Assembly (NCBI GenBank): GCA_013054445.1
Contig: JAAMPI010000439.1
Location: forward strand, 1-37,773
DNA length: 37,773 bases
Origin: Cudoniella acicularis
Taxonomy: Eukaryota > Ascomycota > Leotiomycetes > Helotiales > Helotiaceae
Direction: 5' to 3'
The first letter of the stretch is position 1. Every line of letters starts with the position of its first letter. Positions 31,008 through 37,773 of the stretch are shown here, in pieces. The notes beneath the pieces are model-generated. The model saw only the letters and a list, made by a program, of their open reading frames with translations. It was not told where the DNA came from and did no database searches. The position numbers and the translations under genes are program-made.

Positions 31008-31804
31008 TGACGAGGCTTAGGAAATCAATCCGAAAAGAATTTACATATGAGGTCCTTATAGATGGGATTTATAGAGTGCAGAGTAACTGAGCAACCCAGT
31101 ATGTCGGCTTAGGTACGATCAATGATACTGTACAACAAGTAAGTTAAGTACTTGTTATTGAGGGTGCGAAGTCATAGTCCTGCAACCTTCGCACCTCTTT
31201 CGAGGCATCACGCGGATATAGCCTGCAGTCGTCGAATTTAACTATACACGTTAATAAATATATGGTCCTCACTCCGCAAGTTTGATTCAGCAGGGTAAAA
31301 CAAGGGGCCAAACAGCGTCTTTGAAGGCCTGCAATTAACTTAAAAGTATGAGGCTTAGATGCGATCTTGAAGTACTGTCCAGACTCAGCCACTCTTCGCT
31401 ACGACGCTACACAAGTTCAATAAATGCGAAACTCCTATTATCTTTGTGTCGCCTCGGCTTTGCACCGGTTTGCCTCGCGAGCTCCGATCAAACACTTAAA
31501 AACAATTAAATAACTACGAACTCAGAAAGAAAAAAAAATGACTAAATAGCTAGAATTAACGAATTAAGAAAATACCTTTATAAAACAATAATATCTCGTA
31601 GTGAATTGACGTTTTCTATTTTGAGGTCTTGTGAGTCATCTCGTACCACGTGACGCAAGCCTAAGCAAGGCGAACCTGAAAGTACTTAAAAAGAGTATAT
31701 TAAAGAAAATAATAAAACGAGTTTCTTAAAAGTTCATCGGGACTTTACATTGATGCTATGATAGTATCATCCATTCACTATCTATTCCATAGAAACTTGT
31801 GTTT
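31008..31804. other. Intergenic region, no gene seen
   Basis: A short minus-strand frame (31144-31392) has no recognisable motif. 31500-31740 is strongly AT-rich with an A9 run. Nothing else supported. Confidence 0.4.
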
Positions 31805-32875
31805 TCAATACTCCCTTTCGAACTTATTCAGCTGCAAATCCACAATCCATGGCTTATTTAAAGCCTGACCCCCCGTATCCATGATGCTAGCATTTACAAA
31901 AAGTGTTTCCCTGCTAACTTCCAGTTTCTTACCCCACGCTTCGGGGAATTCATTGCCCTGCTTTCTCATCCCCACAATTGCATCATCTCCTCTTTTCTCT
32001 CCGTCATTCACCCATCCCACAACAGTTCCTCCAACCCCCCCATGAACATGTCCAAAAACACACAACTTCGGCCTCACTCTACTAACTGCTCTCAAAAGGC
32101 TCTCACAACCCACATTTCCAGCTCTACACTCATCAAGAATGCTACGGGGAGGTCCATGAGTCAGAACGATATCCACGCCTCTCGGTATCGGATTCATTGC
32201 AATGCTCTTAGCATACGGTCCTTCATCTTCCGGTCCTGAAAATCGATCCTCATTGCGCTCGTAAGGGAACGCCCAGTCGCAGAATTCGGGTGTATAGGGG
32301 CTCGCGTAAAGCGTAAAAGTGGCACCATTTTCCAAGCTGAAAGTATGTGTTCCCTCCGTCAAGTAAATAACTCCAACATCTTTCGCAAGTTTTGATGCAG
32401 TCATCAGTTGTACCGCTTTTGTGTGCTCTTCGGGATTTTCCTCCCGCCATAGTGTGTGGGAAGACCAGTAATTGCCGTCTAGTGAGAGGTCGTGGTTGCC
32501 TGGAATGACGAGCTTCAAGTCGGCGGGGATCAGCGAGAGCATTTCCAGGGCCTTTTTATACGATGAGAGTCCGCCACATTGTGTGAGGTCGCCGGCGTGG
32601 AGGAGAACGTCGACGGATGGCAAAGGGAGTTTGAACGGCCCCGGGTTGTCGGATGCGAACTCAAAGTTGTGAGTGTCCGAAATCAGCATGAAGCGGGTTG
32701 TGACGGTTTGAGATGCCATGATTTTTGGTTTGAAGGTGAAATTTGAGAAAGATCTAATTATTCGCGTGGGGTTACGAAGTCGCGCAAGAGATGAAATAAC
32801 ACTCATGAATGTTGAAATTTTATATTGAACAGTGAAAGTTTGTAACTTTAGCTCAGTTGAGTCACACAAGGTCAC
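31805..32875 (-). CDS. Calcineurin-like metallophosphoesterase
   Basis: A 356-residue single-exon protein with all five metallophosphoesterase motifs in order: SDTHN (Asp67, His69), HAGDLTQ (Asp96), GNHDL (Asn127, His128), THGPP (His240) and FGHVHGG (His276, His278). These bind the dinuclear metal centre that hydrolyses phosphoesters. The layout matches the small MPPED/ser-thr-phosphatase-like fungal family, whose substrates are mostly unknown. Three start choices exist: Met1, Met24 and Met53. Starting at Met24 gives MSVISSLARLRNPTRIIRSF, an arginine-rich amphipathic lead without acids that could be a mitochondrial presequence; Met53 (MASQTVTTRF) would give the plain cytosolic form. No damage seen. 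Confidence 0.93.
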   Translation of the reverse strand: MTLCDSTELKLQTFTVQYKISTFMSVISSLARLRNPTRIIRSFSNFTFKPKIMASQTVTTRFMLISDTHNFEFASDNPGPFKLPLPSVDVLLHAGDLTQCGGLSSYKKALEMLSLIPADLKLVIPGNHDLSLDGNYWSSHTLWREENPEEHTKAVQLMTASKLAKDVGVIYLTEGTHTFSLENGATFTLYASPYTPEFCDWAFPYERNEDRFSGPEDEGPYAKSIAMNPIPRGVDIVLTHGPPRSILDECRAGNVGCESLLRAVSRVRPKLCVFGHVHGGVGGTVVGWVNDGEKRGDDAIVGMRKQGNEFPEAWGKKLEVSRETLFVNASIMDTGGQALNKPWIVDLQLNKFEREY

Positions 32876-33472
32876 ACAGGGTAGGAACGGCTTTGCGCTT
32901 GGTGGTTTTTGTGGGGACTTTTGTAATTCTGATGGTAGTTGAACACAACTTTTTTTTTTCTTCGTCCCAAGGTCGGTTAGTAAACTCGCTGCTTCTGCTC
33001 AGGCGCTAAGCACCCTCGGCTCACCCTGTCGGATAGCATAAGGTGGTCAGACTCACTTGAGAAGGCATCGTGGCGGAGAGGAGTTTGCACAGCTTTCCCT
33101 ACCTTCTTATAACGTAGATCTGTCTATCGGAAACAATTGCCCGAGGGGATCGTTGTACAGCTCAGCTGACCCGCTTGGCGTGGTGTGAATCTGACTACCT
33201 GATAAGGGTGACACGCTTGCACGGCTTGACCTCTGATGGGGTGGGCTCAAAACGCAGAACAGATGGGGCAAGACATGGTGCCGTGCGAAACGTCACGCTA
33301 TCAACATAGAATCATGAATTTCCCTGTCCTTTCCTCCGATATACTTTCTTGGTGCTGTGCATGACGCGTATGCACTTTACAACTCTTCTTACTATTCTTA
33401 AGAATAGAATTATTAGAATAATCATGAAAATTTTCCATTTGAAACTATGCATTCTCAAGCACAATAGAGTGT
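32876..33472. other. Intergenic region
   Basis: Contains the promoter region of the phosphoesterase, a T9 run near 32951, and at 32997-33025 a GCTCAGG plus CACCCTCGGCTCA pair that recurs in the repeat cluster at 36339-36429. No gene seen. Confidence 0.45.
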
Positions 33473-35747
33473 CTAAGCTAGAGTAATGCTCTGTAAAATT
33501 CTCTGGTCAAGATCGTCCGGTATACCTCGCATGGCCCCGTGGATGTAACAATCTCCAATTAGCCCGAACCCATCTGTTCTTTTCCTGATGACGAAAGGGA
33601 GTTCACAATCCTCAAACAGGCATATGAGATCGTGTCTTTCCGCACCCAGTGGAATCCAACCCATACCTCCTTTTGCTGTTGTACAGAACTTCCGTCCAAA
33701 TGAATATCGGCCGAAAGAGGAAGAGAAACGGCTTTCACCCTTAGTATTCAACACGCTAAGAGTTAGCTCCATTAAATAGAGTTTTGCTCGTCTTAGCTGC
33801 GTTTTGAAGAAAGCTGAGACTGAATAAGCGAAATTTGACAGTCTTCTAAAAAAGGTCATGGGCTCGTTTGACACCTCATTCATCGGCGGATCTAGAACTA
33901 GTTTGGCGGTTTGGACGGTTTGATTTACGATTCGGAACGAAAACGACCACATGAGGTACGCTTTGTACATGTCGGGAGCCGCGTCTTCCAGCCCTTCGTA
34001 TTCCCGGTTAAATATTAGCGTACGCCAAAAGGCGTCGAGGATATTTTCCCCGGTAAGGTAACATCCGGCCCTCGCGTAAGGTGCCAGTTCGAAGCATATA
34101 TTCTTCCATGCTTCTAATTCTCGAAAAGGCTTCACCAACAAGTCCAGGTCCTGACTCCTAGGACTCGTCGCCTGCATGTGTGGGGTCTCGTCCACAACAG
34201 ACTCAACAGAATCAAACAGGAACCCACGTACTGTCATAGACTATTAGAGTTAGTTAGTTAGGGATAAGAAAGTAACGGTTATTTCATTAAAAGATTGTCA
34301 CTGGAATTCAACTGACGACTGTTGTAGGGAACGTGAGCAGAAATCATGGAGAACTGACATTGTTTGAACCCAACTGCCATTTAACTTGCCGACCAGCACT
34401 TTGATGGCAGAAGCCGTCCGACAGAGTTCTTTGAGCTGGACCACCGCGGGTCCAATCTGGGACCCACGAGGGCAATTCATTAGAGTGGTGTTGTGTATCG
34501 ACATATGAAAATAATGCGGGGCCCCAGCTCAATTGGTTTGCCATGCAAACCTTAGCCAATTCGATTTGAATATCGACGAGAGGTTTGTCGTAATCTATGA
34601 ATTTGTCCTGGAAATCTGGATCCAAGTCGGAAGCAAGACCAATCAGAGCAAAGATCTTGTCATGAGGTAGAGTTGCTTTGAACATTTTTGTCTCGCTAAG
34701 TAGCTGTATAATAGTCGTCGGTTGGCCTGAGCTCATCATGGATCGAACATGCCAGAGCGATTTAATAGAATACACTGACAACGACAATACATCGTGGAGA
34801 GCAAGGTTGTGAAATGCTGATGGAGTGGAAGAAGCTGGTCTAACCGAGTTGGTTATTGCAGTGGGTGAATCGTCCGCCCACGAACCGTTGATTGGTGTGT
34901 TGAAAGATATGATATCATCGATGGTGCGAAACTCCTCCATACAAGCACCTATCCCAAATATGATTTTACGATCCACCCGGTACTCTCCAAACTGGAAGAT
35001 GCACTCCTTGACTACCAAAATCTCCTGGATGATCCAGACGCGGAAGAAGAATGGTCTAGTAAGGAAACCACAGAGAGCTTTCCAAGAAGGATGGAATCGG
35101 TCGGGAAGCCCAAGTTCTTCACGGGTAAAGTGACAAACCTTCTTGACCCGTTGATCCTCGATTACCCATCGGAACTGAAATCTGTCATTCAGCAGGTCCA
35201 TGAGTTGGAAGGCTAGATGATCCATATTCTCTTCCTCGCCCAACCACGCAATCACTAGTTTCGCCCGCTGATATATATTCCGCATCATCTTGACCTGCGT
35301 CGCCTTTTCCGCATTATCGGCCTGGTTGATGCATAAAGCATCGGCCCATAAAAGCTCAGTACGGTTATCCTGTCGGATCCGGCGCATCGCCATATACAGA
35401 TTATGGCCGACTTCTAGATGGCTGCTATTACAAGTGATGGCGTACTTTGAGTTTTGGTCGCCCCAGCAGTAGGATAATGCATTGTAGACCAGGCTGTCGT
35501 CTAGGCGTCTAACCACAAGGCTGCATCGAATGTTGTCATCGTCCGGAGACCCATGGAATTCTATGAGCCGTATTTTGTCGCCTGAAAGGACAGACGCATA
35601 GAGAAAGTCGCTTTCAGGGTATGATAGGTAGGAACTTTGGTCGATCTTAGGATGTGACATGCAGGGATAACAGACACGCAGCCTCTTCGTGCTAGCACAA
35701 TCAGGGCATATAATAGAAGACCCATTAAGATCAAACTGGTCGGACAT
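33473..35747 (-). CDS. HET-domain protein (heterokaryon incompatibility type)
   Basis: Exons 35747-34359 and 34240-33473 give 718 residues. The 118-nt intron starts GTCAGT, is stop-rich, and has a repeated CTAAC branch-site-like sequence near its AG. The HET domain (PF06985) is complete: YNALSYCWGD (88-97), LLWADALCINQADNAEKATQ (132-151), then QVKMMRNIYQRAKLVIAWLG, and later FFFRVWIIQEI and the DKIFALIGLA block. The C-terminal part has CELPFVIRKRTDGFGLIGDC, the usual late HET-protein element. The N-terminus carries two CxxC pairs (Cys14/17 and 26/29), a possible zinc knuckle. HET proteins trigger cell death on nonself fusion; a specific partner cannot be read here. The intron is longer than others in the window, so the exact splice is less certain than the domains. 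Confidence 0.88.
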
Positions 35748-37773
35748 GCCTAAATAAGTCAGAAAGAGATCGTTAAAATTTATCCTTTCTGCATATACAA
35801 TACCTGCAGTCTAGTTTATTTCCAGTTCAAGGCAGAGCAAACGGGGCTTGACCTTAGGTATGAATGCTGACAGCTCGTTGGGCACCGGCGGTATAAGGAT
35901 TATTGCAATATACCTAGCAGAGCAGGGAGTACATTGATGTAAATTAATCTCATTGAAGCTAAATCTAAGTGAAGTGTAAAAGTCTGAAGTGAGGATCTAA
36001 TGGTGCTTATGTAATCGACGAGCAGCACTATACCCCATTGGGCGCTCTCAAATGCAACAAGGATCTTGCCGAAGTCAAGCGAGTAATATAGATATATAGC
36101 TAGATACACCCTCTCGACCCTGTCATACAAGCTCGGGGCGCTTAAGAAAGAAGAGAAAGAGGTTAAAACGAGGCTAATCTACTTATCACGTGTATATAAG
36201 CGAATATAGATCTAAAAATGGCTCCGGGGGAATCTCGGGAGCAAAGGAGCTAAAATGGGATCTATATTTGGAGACGAGGAAAGTGTAACCGACCGTCAAG
36301 GGAGCCCCTTTGGGAGCTAAAATGGCCTCTTAGTGCATGCTCAGGCTGACTCTGCCGTGTGCTCAGGTTGCTCCGGCCGAGCTCAGGTCGTGCTCAGGCA
36401 TGCTCAGGAATGCTCACCCTCGGCTCAGGTTAAAGCGGCAGCTGCTCACGTCCAAGCACTAAAGCAGAACCAGCGGGAAAAAAAAAGTTGAGTCTGACTT
36501 ATCTGGCAGTCACGACGGAAACTAACCAATTGTTCTCCTAACTTGGCAGTTGTGAAAAAATAGATAATAAGGCAAAAAACTCACTTACCCAGCTTATTAT
36601 TAGAAACTACCTGATTAAACCACTTAATAATGGCACTGATTTACGGAAGGCGGTCAAAAGCGACTCGATTTCTTTTACTATATGTAATCTTCTCTTCGCC
36701 CTCGCATTTATATGTAGATTGCGCGGATGCGCAGATCTCACTAAAAAACAAGCCAAAAGGCGCGAAAAGAGTGTTGGGGCTTCACCCCTGAGGCATGCAG
36801 GAGGCAAGTCACCTGACCATTTCACTCAAAGCAGCGCCCACAGCTTACACATCACAAGCCATAAGTATCGCCTAATGGTTTAAGAAGATTCCAGTATTAA
36901 TTGTGTAACTTTACTCCACTTTAAGGTGGCTAGTTTAAAAATTAAAATCGTGTATAATAGCTGCGACATACCGTTACTTACGAATTAAAATTTAGCTTCC
37001 AAAACCCTGAACTTTCAGCGACAGGCACGCTGTATTTTAGCGAATCTGTACTGAATCACAGCGACTTGACCCGTTCATGTGCCGTAATTCTCTCAGGAAG
37101 AGAGGAACGCATGCAGTACAATCGCGACATTTTGGTATAGCAAAGTAAGAAATAATTATCTAATCTACTTGATGCTCTACGAATTTCTTCAAGCGTCGGG
37201 GGGTTTTGCTTTACAGGTTTTTTCGCGCAGTCTCTATTTTCCCTGCTACTGTCAGTTGAAGTTATCCGCAACACTAAAAAGGATGCACAGTTTATTATAG
37301 CGAGATGTGTCTGAGAATGAAAGAACATGTAGTTTGATCTTTTTGTTATCTTTTTAAGGTGTGGAAGTTAAATTTTAGTTACGAGTTCTTTAATTATTTT
37401 CAAGTGTTTTGTATGACTTCACCGGAAACATTTGAAAGGTATTAAATAACCACGAAGTAAAATGAATATCTACTTACATAGAACGGATAAAAGCAAGTTT
37501 AAAATTACTCACAAGAGTATGGTAATCATTCTCTGAGGTGTTGAAGCTTGAATATCATGTGAGGCTTTAAAAAAGTGATTCATTCTGTAATCCGCGCGAG
37601 CTGACCGTCCATATGTCATCCGAATGCTATCTCTACACATAACCCCCCCCCCAAAAAAGGAAAAAGAGAATAGAAAAAAGAATTGCTACAATAAAATACA
37701 ATATAATACACCCCGTCCATCAACCGACAAACCACCCCCTCCACCCGTATTTCGAAGTTCACTAGGAAGCTCC
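35748..37773. other. Gene-free end of window
   Basis: Short frames only, none with motifs. Two GGAGCTAAAATGG copies lie near 36247 and 36314, followed by the GCTCAGG cluster (36339-36429). The rest is AT-rich, with a C-rich run then A-run near 37643-37660. Confidence 0.5.
36339..36429 (+). repeat. Cluster of GCTCAGG heptamers
   Basis: GCTCAGG occurs at 36339, 36361, 36381, 36392, 36402 and 36423, with a GCTCACC variant at 36412: seven units in 91 bp with irregular spacing (about 10-22 bp). The 13-mer CACCCTCGGCTCA at 36415 also occurs at 33011 next to another GCTCAGG. The cluster is GC-rich within an AT-rich surround. Confidence 0.8.

Noticed and set aside
31144..31392. 82-codon minus-strand frame
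   Set aside because: No family resemblance and no upstream or downstream exon. Adjacent DNA is AT-rich filler.

Overview
The window reads as genomic DNA of a filamentous ascomycete (Pezizomycotina). The evidence is short GT-AG introns of about 45-65 nt, HET-domain genes, a NOD-like receptor (NLR) with TPR repeats, a Zn2Cys6 regulator, a DUF3435-type recombinase relic, and transposons full of C-to-T/G-to-A changes of the kind left by repeat-induced point mutation (RIP). The class cannot be fixed from the sequence. It is a typical accessory region: a few intact genes among pseudogenes, transposon relics and AT-rich filler.

Layout. 1-3.8 kb: a small Cys/His-rich ORF and a five-exon secreted protein, the latter between two diverged copies of a short repeat. 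3.8-5.1 kb: an intact alpha/beta-hydrolase (fold-3) esterase whose upstream DNA holds a transposon-end fragment. 5.6-6.2 kb: a DUF3435 recombinase relic reduced to its two ends. 7.0-10.2 kb: the most interesting locus, a divergent gene pair. The minus-strand gene is an NLR (short N-terminal motif, NB-ARC, TPRs); the plus-strand gene is an intact HeLo-like protein. The HeLo-like C-terminus and the NLR N-terminus carry the same glycine/asparagine/glutamine-spaced motif (FG-x2-N-x-G-[FY]-QAG). That is the arrangement of fungal amyloid-signalling pairs, in which an activated NLR templates the amyloid fold of a membrane-active partner. The NLR frame is complete over three exons but has two stop codons. 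10.3-12.2 kb: a pogo-type (DDE_1) transposon relic. 13.0-16.1 kb: a 2OG-Fe(II) dioxygenase pseudogene with an internal deletion. 16.3-16.9 kb: an intact GrpB-family gene.

16.9-21.8 kb shows no gene I can support. 21.8-23.9 kb holds a Tc1/mariner-type relic convergent with a relic of an uncharacterised ORF. 24.9 kb: a HET-domain fragment. 26.4-29.6 kb: an intact short-chain dehydrogenase and an intact Zn2Cys6 transcription factor, convergent and about 50 bp apart. 30.0-31.0 kb: another end of the pogo-type family beside a truncated DUF6536 membrane-protein gene. 31.8-32.9 kb: an intact calcineurin-like phosphoesterase. 33.5-35.7 kb: an intact two-exon HET-domain protein. The last 2 kb has no gene but contains a cluster of GCTCAGG repeats.

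Taken together, the region is rich in genes of the nonself-recognition/cell-death type (one NLR/HeLo-like pair and two HET genes) and has been worn down by transposon insertion, deletion and RIP-like mutation. Gene models were assembled by hand from splice signals and frame continuity. Family names rest on recognised motifs, not on searches.
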